Origin: Herbidospora mongoliensis
GTDB taxonomy: Bacteria > Actinomycetota > Actinomycetes > Streptosporangiales > Streptosporangiaceae
Assembly: GCF_001570545.1 (NCBI RefSeq)
Contig: NZ_BBXD01000018.1
Coordinates: forward strand, 325,782 to 389,781
Direction: 5' to 3'
DNA length: 64,000 nucleotides
The first letter of the stretch is position 1. Each line of letters starts with the position of its first letter. Both the position numbers and the translations under genes were made by a program. This document shows, in pieces, positions 51,061-59,883 of the stretch. The notes beneath the pieces are model-generated. The model searched no databases. It was not told the origin of the DNA and was given only the letters and a program-made list of their open reading frames with translations.

Positions 51061-51131
51061 TCGTCAGGTTGCGGGTTCGAATCCCGCAGGGTGCTCTCCC
51101 TGCGCCCTTAGCTCAATGGCAGAGCAGGCGA
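51061..51131 (+). tRNA. Circularly permuted tRNA-like unit B
   Basis: 3' half: TCGTC (51061-51065), variable AGGTT, T-stem GCGGG, loop TTCGAAT, CCCGC, acceptor AGGGTGC (51088-51094). A 7-nt loop TCTCCCT leads to the 5' half: GCGCCCT (51102-51108), TA, D-stem GCTC, loop AATGGCA, GAGC, A, GGCGA (51127-51131). Acceptor strands pair 7 of 7 (one G-T), anticodon strands 5 of 5 (one G-T). All arms are canonical in length. Flanks GGCCACGG (51046-51053) and CTGTGGCC (51144-51151) pair 8 of 8 (one G-T). The anticodon is not resolved. Confidence 0.75.
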
Positions 51132-51187
51132 CATGATCATGATCTGTGGCCTTAAACGCCGCCGGTGACACGATATGGCGGCGCCAC

Positions 51188-51246
51188 GGCCCCCAGGATT
51201 TAGGGCATTTCCTGGGGGCCACCGCCATTTTCAGGGCCGCTTTTTT
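51188..51246 (+). terminator. Strong hairpin and T-run after the permuted tRNA region
   Basis: GGCCCCCAGGA (51188-51198) pairs perfectly with TCCTGGGGGCC (51210-51220); a T6 run follows at 51241-51246. A second hairpin CGCCGCC/GGCGGCG (51157-51163 with 51177-51183) precedes it. It is the likely end of the RNA unit and may also stop the convergent SARP gene. Confidence 0.6.
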
Positions 51247-51284
51247 CAGGGTTGCGATCTGGCACGCGGTCCGGGCCCTCGGGT

Positions 51285-54023
51285 TCAGGGCACTTCCTGT
51301 GAGCGGTCGCCATTGGTGATCGCCGCCATCTGCTGGGCGGTTTTGGCCCGCCAGACCGGGTCGACGTCAGGGCCCAGCCGGTCGTGACACGCGGTGAAAT
51401 ACTTGAGCGCCAGTTCGGGGTCGCCCTGGCGGCGGTGGATCTGGCCCAGGACGTAACTGGTCAGCGCCTCGCCCTGCACGTCGCCCGACCGGACGAACAT
51501 CTCGGCGCACTCGGCCAGCATGCGCAGCGCCTGGTCGTCGTGGCCCAGCGCGGCGGTGGCCTCGCCCAGCCGTCGCAGCGTCATCCGTTCCCCTTTGGGC
51601 CAGCCGATGTCGCGGCTGATGGCCAGGCTCTCGCGGTAGCAGGCGATGGCCCGCTCGGGTCGGCCGGTGTCGTAGTGGGTGATGCCGAGCAGGCGCAGGA
51701 TCCAGGCCCGGCGCAGCGGGTGGTTGTCACCGGCGGCCCTCAACGCGGTCCGGCAGGTGGTGACGCCCTCGTCGTAGCGGGCCAGGTAGACCTCGGCGGC
51801 GGCGAGGACCGTCCAGGCGGCCAGGCGGGATTCCAGGTCTCCGGCCAGGAGGGACACGGCTTTTCCCGCTTCTGTACGGGCGGATTCGAGATCCCCCCGC
51901 TGGAACAGGCAGGTGGCCAGGCCGGTCAGCGCGCGACCCGATTTCACTCGGTCGGTTCCGTCGAAGTGGTCCAGCAGGACGCGGAACTCCTTCTCGGCGT
52001 CGGCGGTGCGGCGGCGGTCGACCTCGGCCTCGGCGCGTTGCAGCCGGGCGGCCATGTCGTCGGGCCGGGCCTCGATCACGGCGTCCAGGGCACGGCGGGC
52101 GTCGTCGTGGAGGCCGTACACGACCAGGAACGGCGCGCTCGCGGCGGCCAGATCGGCGGCCTCGGTCGCCAGGCCCCGCTCGGCGGCGGTCGTGACGGCG
52201 GCGGTGAGGATCTCCCGCTCGGCCAGGATCCACGCCCGGTCCCCGTCGATGATGCGCTTGGCCGCCGCCGTCACCAGCCGCCGCACCGCCGACTGCGGGT
52301 AGGCCGCCACCTCCGCCGCGTAGCGCAGCAGCAGGCTGTGCATGCGGTAGCGGATCTGACCGGCGGCGTCCCATTCGCCGGCGGTCACCAGGCCGGCGGC
52401 GGTCAGTTCCTCCAGGGCGAAGTCGACGCCGCGTTCCGGCTCGCCCAGCAGCGCCGCGACCGACCAGGCGGCCAGACCGTCCACCCCGAGATGGCCGAAC
52501 GCGCGGAAGGCCCGCCGCGCCTCCTCCGACAGGGCCGCGTAACTCATCGAGAACGGGCTGCGGATGGACAGCCGCCCCCAGCGCAGCTCGTCCAGATGCG
52601 CCTCGGTCAGCCGCCGCGCCAGCTCCGCCGGAGGCCAGGCCGGACGCGTCGCCAGCCGCGCCCCCGCGATACGCAACGCCAGGGGTAGTCGCCCGCAGGC
52701 CCGCACGATCGTCTCGGCCGCCGCCGCGTCGGCCGCCACCCGCGCGCGCCCGGCGACCTGGGCGAGCAGGGCGTGCGCGTCGGCCGAAGGCAGCACGTCC
52801 AGCGGCACCGCGGTCGCGCCCGCCAGCAGCGGCAGCGGGCCGCGCGAGGTCACCACGACCGCCGACCGTGCGGTGCCCGGTAGCAGCGACTGCACCTGCG
52901 CCTCGGTGCCCGCGTCGTCGAGCACCACCAGCACCGCCCGGTCGGCCAGCCGGGCCCGATACAGCGCGGCCCGCTCGCCGACGGTCGGCGGGAGCGCGGC
53001 CCCGTCCACCCCGAGAGCCCGCAGCAGCTCGGCCAGCAGCGCCGCCGGTTCGCGCGGCGCGGCCGACGCGCCGTCGAGACGGGCGAACAACTGGCCGTCG
53101 GGAAACCGCGCCCGCATTTCGTGGGAGACGTGGACGGCCAGCGTGCTCTTGCCGACGCCCGGCGGCCCCGACACGACCACGATCGGTGGCGCGCCGCCCG
53201 TCGTGCGGAGCGCCTCGGTGACGAGGCGGGCCTCCCAGCGGCGGCCGACGAACCCGGAGATGTCCGGCGGCAGCAGGCACGGCCCGTTGCGCCGAGGCGT
53301 TTCGGCGGGAGAGCTGTCCAGCAGCGCGGCGTGCATTCGGCGCAGGTCCGGGCCGGGTTCGACGCCGAGTTCGTCGACCAGCGCGGCGCGGGCGCGGCGG
53401 TAGGTCTCCAGTGCCTCGGCGCGGCGGCCGGCGGCGTCGAGGGCCCGCATCAGCTGCAGCCAGAGGCGTTCGCTCAGCGGGGCGGCCTCCACCAGCGTCT
53501 TGAGCTCGCCGACCAGGTCGTGGTGCTGACCGGCGCGTAATCGCAGGTCGATCCAGTCGAGACGGGCGGCGCTCGCCTGCTCCTCCAGCGCGCTGACCTT
53601 CGGCACGACGGCCGCGCCCAGCGCCACGTCTTCGGCCGGACGCCCCCGCCACAGACCGAAGGCCTGCCCGAACAGCCTGATCGCCTCGGCCGGGTCGTCG
53701 TCGGCGCTCTGACGGGCGCGCCGGACGGCGTCGGTGAAGGCCAGCAGGTCGAGGTGGGCGGCGTCCAGCGGCAGACGGTAGCCACGCTCGTGCGTCTCGA
53801 CCTCGATGTCCTCCTTGCGGAGCAGCGAGACGTAGCTCTGCAGGTTGGCCATCGCCGACGGCGGCGGTTCGTCCCAGACACACCTCATCAGGCGGTCCTT
53901 GGACACGATCGCGCCCGGATGCAGCAACAGCGCGCCCAGCAGCGCCCTCGCTTTGGGTGGCAGCCGGATCGGCCGCCCCGACTTCAGGGCACGGACCGGC
54001 CCCAGGATCTCGAAGTTCAACAC
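51285..54023 (-). CDS. AfsR/SARP-family regulator with NB-ARC and TPR domains
   Basis: 912 aa. N-terminal OmpR-like SARP DNA-binding domain (LGPVRALKSGRPIRLPP, about 6-90), bacterial transcriptional activation domain (about 95-240), NB-ARC ATPase with Walker A GPPGVGKST (about 285-293) and VLVVLDDAG, and C-terminal TPR repeats (about 620-900). Such large SARPs switch on secondary-metabolite genes, but no biosynthetic cluster is next to it. GTG start at 54023. Convergent with the permuted tRNA region. Confidence 0.92.
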   Translation of the reverse strand: MLNFEILGPVRALKSGRPIRLPPKARALLGALLLHPGAIVSKDRLMRCVWDEPPPSAMANLQSYVSLLRKEDIEVETHERGYRLPLDAAHLDLLAFTDAVRRARQSADDDPAEAIRLFGQAFGLWRGRPAEDVALGAAVVPKVSALEEQASAARLDWIDLRLRAGQHHDLVGELKTLVEAAPLSERLWLQLMRALDAAGRRAEALETYRRARAALVDELGVEPGPDLRRMHAALLDSSPAETPRRNGPCLLPPDISGFVGRRWEARLVTEALRTTGGAPPIVVVSGPPGVGKSTLAVHVSHEMRARFPDGQLFARLDGASAAPREPAALLAELLRALGVDGAALPPTVGERAALYRARLADRAVLVVLDDAGTEAQVQSLLPGTARSAVVVTSRGPLPLLAGATAVPLDVLPSADAHALLAQVAGRARVAADAAAAETIVRACGRLPLALRIAGARLATRPAWPPAELARRLTEAHLDELRWGRLSIRSPFSMSYAALSEEARRAFRAFGHLGVDGLAAWSVAALLGEPERGVDFALEELTAAGLVTAGEWDAAGQIRYRMHSLLLRYAAEVAAYPQSAVRRLVTAAAKRIIDGDRAWILAEREILTAAVTTAAERGLATEAADLAAASAPFLVVYGLHDDARRALDAVIEARPDDMAARLQRAEAEVDRRRTADAEKEFRVLLDHFDGTDRVKSGRALTGLATCLFQRGDLESARTEAGKAVSLLAGDLESRLAAWTVLAAAEVYLARYDEGVTTCRTALRAAGDNHPLRRAWILRLLGITHYDTGRPERAIACYRESLAISRDIGWPKGERMTLRRLGEATAALGHDDQALRMLAECAEMFVRSGDVQGEALTSYVLGQIHRRQGDPELALKYFTACHDRLGPDVDPVWRAKTAQQMAAITNGDRSQEVP

Positions 54024-54147
54024 ACGCCCCCGTGTGGAAAGCCCCTGTATGCGTAACTATAGAGATCCTGTGGTTTTGTCCGGAATGCTACTTTCGGATG
54101 AGGCTCCACCGGGTGCCCGAGCGAGACTCCCGCAGTAGGCCGAGGCA

Positions 54148-54261
54148 ATGCGGGACCTGCGCATCGCGGCCCACTTGGCCGGTCGGCCGGACGATGCGCC
54201 CGAGCGGCTGGAGGAGGTCGTCGCTGCTGTGCCGGGAGGCCGGGAACTCGCCGGTCGCTGA
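54148..54261 (+). CDS. Possible 37-aa small ORF
   Basis: MRDLRIAAHLAGRPDDAPER then LEEVVAAVPGGRELAGR and stop. Weak CGAGGC upstream. It lies in the 261-bp gap between SARP and MarR genes. Composition is protein-like, but there is no family match, and it may be a gene fragment. Confidence 0.25.
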   Translation: MRDLRIAAHLAGRPDDAPERLEEVVAAVPGGRELAGR

Positions 54262-54284
54262 CGGTCCACGGACACGTCCGGCGG

Positions 54285-54734
54285 CTATCTGTTCAGACGG
54301 CCGCGCAGCGCCTCCGCCAGGTCGCCCGCGGCGGCGATCTGGTCAGGGGTCAGCGCGTCGACGAAGAGGTCGCGGATGGCGCGCAGGTGCGGGACGGTGG
54401 CGCGGCCGAAGGCGGAGGCGCCCTCCTCCGTGAGGAGGATCTCCGCGCCCCGATTGTCGTTCGTGCAGTTCTCGCGCCGGATCAGCCCGCGCTTGTCCAT
54501 CCGCCCCAGATGGTGGGACAGGCGGCTGCGCTCCCAGCCGATGACGGCGGCGAGCTCGGAGGAGCGCAGTCTGCGGCCCTCGGCCTCGGTCAGCGCGAGC
54601 AGAACGGCGTAGTCGCCCGTCGACAGGGCCGAGTCGTGCTGCAGCCGCGCGGCGAGTTCGGCCCGCAGGGCGTCGGTGGTCTCGATGAAGTCGCGCCAGA
54701 TGCGCAGTTCCTCCCGCGTCGGCAGCTGGGTCAT
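54285..54734 (-). CDS. MarR family transcriptional regulator
   Basis: 149 aa. Helix-turn-helix LRSSELAAVIGWERSRLSHHLGRMDKRGLI and wing with CTNDNRGAEILLT. N-terminal DALRAELAARLQHDS dimer helix. ATG start. Divergent from the luciferase-like monooxygenase operon with a 14-bp palindrome between; likely represses it. Confidence 0.88.
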   Translation of the reverse strand: MTQLPTREELRIWRDFIETTDALRAELAARLQHDSALSTGDYAVLLALTEAEGRRLRSSELAAVIGWERSRLSHHLGRMDKRGLIRRENCTNDNRGAEILLTEEGASAFGRATVPHLRAIRDLFVDALTPDQIAAAGDLAEALRGRLNR

Positions 54735-54754
54735 CGCTGGTCCCCTCCCGGGAA

Positions 54755-54772
54755 TATAATTGACATGTCAAT
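54755..54772 (+). promoter_or_regulatory. Consensus -10 overlapped by a palindromic MarR operator
   Basis: TATAAT (54755-54760) is a perfect -10, rare in this DNA, and overlaps the 14-bp perfect palindrome ATTGACATGTCAAT (54759-54772). A repressor on the palindrome would block RNA polymerase. The expected transcription start (about 54767) lies after ATG 54765. Confidence 0.75.
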
Positions 54773-54785
54773 CATTTCCGATTCT

Positions 54786-55829
54786 ATGACGTTGTTCGAA
54801 GTTGGGCTCAACTCCTTCGGGGAGGTCGCCACCGATGGCGGACGAGTGCTCTCCGACGCCGAGACCGTGCGGCTGATCGTCGAGGAGGCGAAGCTCGCCG
54901 AGGCGGCCGGGCTCGACGTGTTCAGCCTGGGCGAGCACTACCGGGAAGGGCACACCGACTCGGCCACACCCGTGCTCCTGGCCGCGATCGCCACGGCCAC
55001 CGAACGCATCGCGCTCGGCACCTCGGTGACCGTCCTGAGCACCAACGATCCGGTGCGCCTCTACAACGAGTTCTCCACCCTCGACGCGGTGTCCGGCGGC
55101 CGGGCCCGCATCGTGCTCGGCCGTGCGTCGGCGACCGAGTCGTTCCCGCTCTTCGGGTACGACCTCGCCGACTACGAGCGGCTGTTCGAGGAGAAGCTCG
55201 ACCTGTTCCTGCGGCTCGAACGGGAGGAGGAGGTGACCTGGTCGGGCACGGTCCGCAGCCCGCTCGTCCGGCAGACTCTGCGCCCGCGCATGCGCCCGGG
55301 AGGCATCCCCACCTGGATCGGCGTGGGCGGCAGCCCGGGTTCGGTGCTCCGCGCCGCCCGCCACGGACTGCCGCTCATGATGGCGATCATCGGCGGACGT
55401 CCCCAGCGGTTCGCGGGCAACGTCGACCTCTACCTCACCGCGCTGGAGCGGTTCGGCCGGCCCGCGCAGCCGATCGGGCAGCACTCGCTGGGCCTGGTCG
55501 CCGACACCGACGAGGAGGCCAGGGAGACCTGGTGGCCTCACTGGAAGCGCGTCGTCGAGGCCCTCGCCGCCGAACGCGGCTTCTACGCGCCCACCCGGGA
55601 GCGGTACGAGGCCGAACTCGACCAGGGCGCGCTCTACGTCGGCTCCCCCGAGACCGTCGCCAGAAAGATCGCCCAAACCGCCCGTGACCTGCGGCTGAGC
55701 CGTTTCGACCTCAAGTACGACATCATGCACCTCCCCCGCGAGGCCCGCGCCCGCACGATCGACCTGCTCGGCCGCGAGGTCGCCCCCCGTGTCCGTGAAC
55801 TACTCACCCCGAGAAGAAGAAGCGCATGA
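54786..55829 (+). CDS. LLM-class flavin-dependent oxidoreductase
   Basis: 347 aa, bacterial luciferase-like TIM barrel. [58 protein letters not shown] and [14 protein letters not shown] are family motifs. It uses FMN or F420; the neighbouring F420/NADP oxidoreductase-like gene makes F420 plausible. ATG 54786 is preferred because ATG 54765 sits in the operator and upstream of the predicted RNA start. The stop overlaps the next gene (ATGA). Confidence 0.87.
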   Translation: MTLFEVGLNSFGEVATDGGRVLSDAETVRLIVEEAKLAEAAGLDVFSLGEHYREGHTDSATPVLLAAIATATERIALGTSVTVLSTNDPVRLYNEFSTLDAVSGGRARIVLGRASATESFPLFGYDLADYERLFEEKLDLFLRLEREEEVTWSGTVRSPLVRQTLRPRMRPGGIPTWIGVGGSPGSVLRAARHGLPLMMAIIGGRPQRFAGNVDLYLTALERFGRPAQPIGQHSLGLVADTDEEARETWWPHWKRVVEALAAERGFYAPTRERYEAELDQGALYVGSPETVARKIAQTARDLRLSRFDLKYDIMHLPREARARTIDLLGREVAPRVRELLTPRRRSA

Positions 55830-56863
55830 CCGACATCACCTTTGGGCTCGACACCTTCGGCGACGTGCCGCAGGACGACGCCGGCATCCCCGTCTCCCAC
55901 GCCGCGGCGATCCGCCAGGTCCTCGACGAGGCGGTGCTCGCCGACGAGCTGGGGGTCGACGTGATCGCCCTGGGCGAGCACCACCGGCCCGAATACTCGA
56001 TCTCCTCGCCGGAGACCGTGCTGGCCGGCATCGCGACCCGCACCTCCCGCATCCGCCTGGCCTCCGGCGTGACCGTGCTGAGCTCCGACGACCCCGTCCG
56101 GGTGTTCCAGCGCTTCGCGACCGTCGACGCGCTGTCGAACGGCCGGGCCGAGGTGATCCTCGGACGCGGCTCCTTCACCGAGTCGTTCCCGCTGTTCGGC
56201 TACGACCTGGCCGACTACGACGTGCTGTTCGAGGAGAAGATCGAGCTGTTCGCCAAGCTCCTGGAGGAGAAGCCGGTAACCTGGAGCGGCACCGTCCGCG
56301 CCCCGCTCGACAACGCCGACGTCTACCCCAAGACCGAGTCGGGCCGCCTCACCACCTGGGTCGGCGTCGGCGGCTCGCCCCAATCGGTCATCCGCACCGC
56401 CCACTACGGCCTGCCGCTGATGCTCGCCATCATCGGCGGCGCCCCCGACCGGTTCGCCCCCTACATCGACCTCTACAAGCGGGCCGCCGACCAGTTCGGC
56501 ACGACGGCCCACCCGGTGGGCATGCACTCGCCCGGCTTCGTCGCCGACACCGACGAAGAGGCCGCCGAGGGGTTCTGGCCGGGCTACAAGACGATGCGCG
56601 ACCGCATCGGCGCCACCCGCGGCTGGCCGCCGATCCGCCGATCGGAGTACGACTCGGAGATCGCGCACGGCTCCCTGTACATCGGCTCGCCCGAGACGGT
56701 GGCCCGCAAGATCGCCGGAGCGGTCCGGACACTCGGGGTCGCCCGCTTCGACCTCATCTACAGCGTGGGCCCGCAGCCGGTCAGCGCCCGGCTCAAGGCT
56801 GTCGAGCTGTACGGCGCCAAGGTCATCCCCATGGTCCGCGACCTGCTGAGCGAGCGGTCATGA
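55826..56863 (+). CDS. LLM-class flavin-dependent oxidoreductase
   Basis: 345 aa, close paralogue of the preceding protein ([42 protein letters not shown]). ATGA overlap couples translation to gene 54786 and to the following gene. A decayed copy of its 3' region lies at 7282-7407, 49 kb away. Substrate unknown. Confidence 0.88.
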   Translation: MTDITFGLDTFGDVPQDDAGIPVSHAAAIRQVLDEAVLADELGVDVIALGEHHRPEYSISSPETVLAGIATRTSRIRLASGVTVLSSDDPVRVFQRFATVDALSNGRAEVILGRGSFTESFPLFGYDLADYDVLFEEKIELFAKLLEEKPVTWSGTVRAPLDNADVYPKTESGRLTTWVGVGGSPQSVIRTAHYGLPLMLAIIGGAPDRFAPYIDLYKRAADQFGTTAHPVGMHSPGFVADTDEEAAEGFWPGYKTMRDRIGATRGWPPIRRSEYDSEIAHGSLYIGSPETVARKIAGAVRTLGVARFDLIYSVGPQPVSARLKAVELYGAKVIPMVRDLLSERS

Positions 56864-57585
56864 CCACCATCGGCATCCTCGGCGCGGGCAAGGTCGGCAC
56901 CGTCCTTGCCCGCCTGGCGCTGGCGGCCGGATACCGCGTGCTCATCGCGGGCTCCGGCGCGCCCGAGCGCATCGCGCTCATCGTCGAGGTGATCACCCCC
57001 GGCGCGGTCGCGGTGACCTCCGCGCAGGCGGCGGCGCGGTCGGACGTGACGGTGCTGGCCCTGCCGCTCGGGAAGTACCGCACCGTCCCGGCGGAGGAAC
57101 TGCGGGGCAAGCTCGTGATCGACGCGATGAACTACTGGTGGGAGGTGGACGGCGTCCGCGACGACCTGACCGACCCGCGCACCTCCTCCAGCGAGATCGT
57201 CCAGGAGTTCCTGCCGGGCTCGCGGGTCGTGAAGGCCTTCAACCACATGGGCTACCACGACCTGGAAGACGGCGCCCTGCCCGCCGGCGCCCCCGGCCGC
57301 CGGGCGATCGGCATCGCCGGTGACGGAGACCTCTCGGCCGTCTCTTCGATCGTGGACGCACTGGGCTTCGACCCCGTGCTCGCCGGACCGCTGGCCGAGG
57401 GGGTGCGGATGGAACCGGGAACCGAGCCGTTCGGCGCGAACGTCGAGGCCGCCGAACTGCGCGCCATGCTGGCCCGGTTCCCGGAATCAGAACGTGGCCG
57501 CGCGGTGCTTCAGGCACGCGGCCACGCTCTTACGGCCGGTGAGGCCGCCGGTCACCAGGCGGACGCGCCGCCGTCGAGGGCGTAG
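56860..57585 (+). CDS. F420-dependent NADP oxidoreductase-like protein
   Basis: 241 aa. N-terminal Rossmann fold [20 protein letters not shown] (residues about 5-24), then [16 protein letters not shown] and [20 protein letters not shown], as in the NADP-oxidoreductase coenzyme F420-dependent family. May recycle the cofactor for the two monooxygenases in the same operon (ATGA overlap). The 3' end overlaps the convergent SDR gene by 34 bp. Confidence 0.82.
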   Translation: MTTIGILGAGKVGTVLARLALAAGYRVLIAGSGAPERIALIVEVITPGAVAVTSAQAAARSDVTVLALPLGKYRTVPAEELRGKLVIDAMNYWWEVDGVRDDLTDPRTSSSEIVQEFLPGSRVVKAFNHMGYHDLEDGALPAGAPGRRAIGIAGDGDLSAVSSIVDALGFDPVLAGPLAEGVRMEPGTEPFGANVEAAELRAMLARFPESERGRAVLQARGHALTAGEAAGHQADAPPSRA

Positions 57586-58316
57586 TTCGCGCCGGTGATG
57601 TAGGCCGCCCGGTCGGAGGCGAGGAAGACCACCAGCTCCACGATCTCCTCCGGCCGGGCGAACCGCTTGAGCATCGTCTTACGGGTGATCGCGTCGCGTG
57701 CCGCCTGGTCGTCGCCCAGATCCCGGTCGCTGGCCGGAGTCAGGACGGGCCCGGGGCTGACCGTCACCGCGCGGATGCCGTGGCGGGCCCCTTCCAGCGC
57801 GAGCTGCCGGGTCATCCCGATGATCCCGGCGTTCGCCGCGCTGTGCGCGACCATCGGGGGCACCTCCCCGGCGATCATGCCGGCCATGGACGCGATGTTG
57901 ACGATGACCCCGCCGCCCCGATCGACCAGATGCGGCCAGGCGAACTTCGACACGAAGAAGGGGATGTCGAGTTCGCCCGTGATGGTCGCCCGCCAGTCCT
58001 CGACGGAGAACCCCGGCAGCGGGCCGAAGCGCGGCATGGCCGCGTTGTTGTAGACGACGTCGAGCCCGCCGTAGGCCGCGACGGCCTCCTCGACGACCCG
58101 CCGCGCCTGGTCGGGGTCGGTGAGATCGATCGGCGCGACGCCCGTCATCTCACCCCCGGCCCGGCGGACGAGCTCGACCGTCTCGTCGTTGGCCGCGACC
58201 TGGATGTCGCACCCGACGACCTTCGCCCCCTCCCGGGCGAAGGCCAGCGCCGCGACCCGCCCCTGTCCTCCGGCGGTGCCGGTGATCAGCACGATCTTCC
58301 CGTCCAGTGATCCCAT
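57552..58316 (-). CDS. SDR-family protein lacking the usual catalytic Tyr-Lys pair
   Basis: 254 aa, classical SDR length. [15 protein letters not shown] (cofactor loop), [14 protein letters not shown] and [11 protein letters not shown] are typical. The active-site strand reads [20 protein letters not shown]; the position of Tyr in YxxxK holds His and that of Lys holds Asn. Either the protein is a non-standard reductase or it has another role. ATG 58316; faces a MarR gene. Confidence 0.85.
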   Translation of the reverse strand: MGSLDGKIVLITGTAGGQGRVAALAFAREGAKVVGCDIQVAANDETVELVRRAGGEMTGVAPIDLTDPDQARRVVEEAVAAYGGLDVVYNNAAMPRFGPLPGFSVEDWRATITGELDIPFFVSKFAWPHLVDRGGGVIVNIASMAGMIAGEVPPMVAHSAANAGIIGMTRQLALEGARHGIRAVTVSPGPVLTPASDRDLGDDQAARDAITRKTMLKRFARPEEIVELVVFLASDRAAYITGANYALDGGASAW

Positions 58317-58337
58317 GGAGTCCTCCGTTGTCGATAT

Positions 58338-58383
58338 TTGCTTCGTCAAGGAAGGATAGTACTTGCTTCGTGAAGGAAGTACT
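58338..58383. promoter_or_regulatory. Candidate MarR operator: 17-bp direct repeat
   Basis: TTGCTTCGTCAAGGAAG (58338-58354) and TTGCTTCGTGAAGGAAG (58363-58379) differ at one position, 25 bp apart. The second is inside the dyad AGTACTT...AAGTACT (58358-58383). It overlaps TACTAT near the MarR start, so it could control both the SDR and MarR genes. Confidence 0.65.
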
Positions 58384-58391
58384 ATGGACCC

Positions 58392-58832
58392 ATGAGGCCG
58401 CTCTCCCCTGACGAAGACGCGCTGGTCCGCGCCCTGCCGCGCCTGATGTACGCGCTGCCCCGCGCGATCGACGCCGACATGGTGCGCGAACAGCGACTGC
58501 CGCTCATCGAGTGGACCGCCCTGATGCGCCTGTCGGAGGCCCCACAGGGTCGGATGCGCATGGGCGAACTCGCCCTCGCCTGCGAACTGTCGCTGAGCGG
58601 CCTGACCCGCATCGCCACCGTCCTGCAGAAACAGGGCCTGATCGAACGGGTCAGGAGCGACGACGACGCCCGGGGCTGGAACGCCGTCATCACCGACGCG
58701 GGCCTGGCCCGCCTGGAACGCGCCTGGCCGAGCAACCTGGCCAGCCTGCGCCGCCACCTGCTCGACCACCTCGACGGCATCGACGTCGCCGGCCTGGCCC
58801 GCGCGATCCAGAACGTCGCGCAGAGCGACTGA
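58392..58832 (+). CDS. MarR family transcriptional regulator
   Basis: 146 aa. Helix-turn-helix RMGELALACELSLSGLTRIATVLQKQGLI with wing RSDDDARGWNAVITD. ATG 58392. Divergent from the SDR gene; the double repeat between them is the likely operator. The next gene follows 28 bp after. Confidence 0.88.
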   Translation: MRPLSPDEDALVRALPRLMYALPRAIDADMVREQRLPLIEWTALMRLSEAPQGRMRMGELALACELSLSGLTRIATVLQKQGLIERVRSDDDARGWNAVITDAGLARLERAWPSNLASLRRHLLDHLDGIDVAGLARAIQNVAQSD

Positions 58833-58860
58833 CAGGGCGACTGAGCCCCATCGACCGGAA

Positions 58861-59493
58861 ATGTTCGCCATCATGAAGGCAACGGGAGGGGACAGGTTGA
58901 CCCTGGGGGTTCCGGCCGCGGACAGCACGGCCGACACACTGAGTTATCCGCCGGGAGCGTTGGTGATCCTGACCGGGCTACCGGGCGCCGGGAAGACCAC
59001 GCTGCTCCGCCGGCTCTATTCCCTGCGCGGCGACGAGGAGCAGCCGGTCGACCGGCACGGCCTGACCGTCATCGACAGCTACCAGTCGCGGCTGCGCTGG
59101 GCGGTCAAACTGGCGTGGGCGCCCAAACCGCTGCGGACCGCCGTCGTGTGGCTCACGCACATGTCCCGCATCTTCCGGGCGATGCGCACCGGCCCGGTGA
59201 TCGCGCACAACCGGGGCTGCGCCGTCCCGATCCTCTACGTCCTGTCGTGGCTGGCCGTCAGCCGCGGCACCCGGTTGCACCTGTTGCTGCTCGACACCCC
59301 GGCCGACCTGGCGATGGCCGGGCAGCAGACCCGGGGACGGGTGGTGCCGAAGGCCGCCTTCGGCCGGCACATCCGCAGGTGGGGGCGGCTTCTCGGCCGC
59401 GTACAGGAGGGAGATCCCGCGCCCGCCGTCACGGCGCACGTGCTGACGCGGGCCCAGGCCGACCGGCTCAAAGAGGTTCGGTTCGACCGTTGA
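58861..59493 (+). CDS. P-loop NTPase of unknown function
   Basis: 210 aa. Walker A GLPGAGKTT (about residues 39-47) in VILTGLPGAGKTTLLRRLYS, with LHLLLLDTPADLAMAGQQTRGR further on, resembling AAA/kinase-like (zeta-type or tunicamycin-kinase-like) proteins. Substrate unknown. ATG 58861 or 58873. The 3' end overlaps the convergent VOC gene by 26 bp. Confidence 0.78.
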   Translation: MFAIMKATGGDRLTLGVPAADSTADTLSYPPGALVILTGLPGAGKTTLLRRLYSLRGDEEQPVDRHGLTVIDSYQSRLRWAVKLAWAPKPLRTAVVWLTHMSRIFRAMRTGPVIAHNRGCAVPILYVLSWLAVSRGTRLHLLLLDTPADLAMAGQQTRGRVVPKAAFGRHIRRWGRLLGRVQEGDPAPAVTAHVLTRAQADRLKEVRFDR

Positions 59494-59872
59494 CGACCTC
59501 CAGGTAGTGGCGGTTGTACATGATGCCCAGCACGTTGTCGAACGGGTCGGTGACCGCCGCGGTGACGAACCCGTCGCCGCGCTCGGTCACCGGCATGACG
59601 ACCACGGCCCCCAGTTCCACCAGCCGGTCGAGGGTCTTCTCCACGTCGGCCACCGCCCAGTGCACGACCGCGCCCCCCGGGCCCTCGCCCAGGTCGTCGG
59701 GGGCGTAGCGGCGGTCGGCGATGCCCAGCTCGGTCTGGTAGTCGCCGACGCGGAACTCGACGTAGCCGGGAACCTCGAAGTAGGGCTCCATCCCGAGCAC
59801 CTCGGTGTACCAGCTCTTCGCCGCGGGCAGATCAGCGGCCCAGTACATGATCGTGGCCGGTCCTCGAAGCAC
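59468..59872 (-). CDS. VOC-family (glyoxalase-like) protein
   Basis: 134 aa. IMYWAADLPAAKSWYTEVLGM at the N-terminus, FRVGDYQTELGIADRR, and a C-terminal FVTAAVTDPFDNVLGIMYN are the vicinal-oxygen-chelate fold. A bleomycin-resistance or glyoxalase-type function is possible. ATG start. Its 5' end lies 11 bp from the DUF5946 gene stop. Confidence 0.88.
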   Translation of the reverse strand: MLRGPATIMYWAADLPAAKSWYTEVLGMEPYFEVPGYVEFRVGDYQTELGIADRRYAPDDLGEGPGGAVVHWAVADVEKTLDRLVELGAVVVMPVTERGDGFVTAAVTDPFDNVLGIMYNRHYLEVVNGRTEPL

Positions 59873-59883
59873 GCGCGTCTCCT

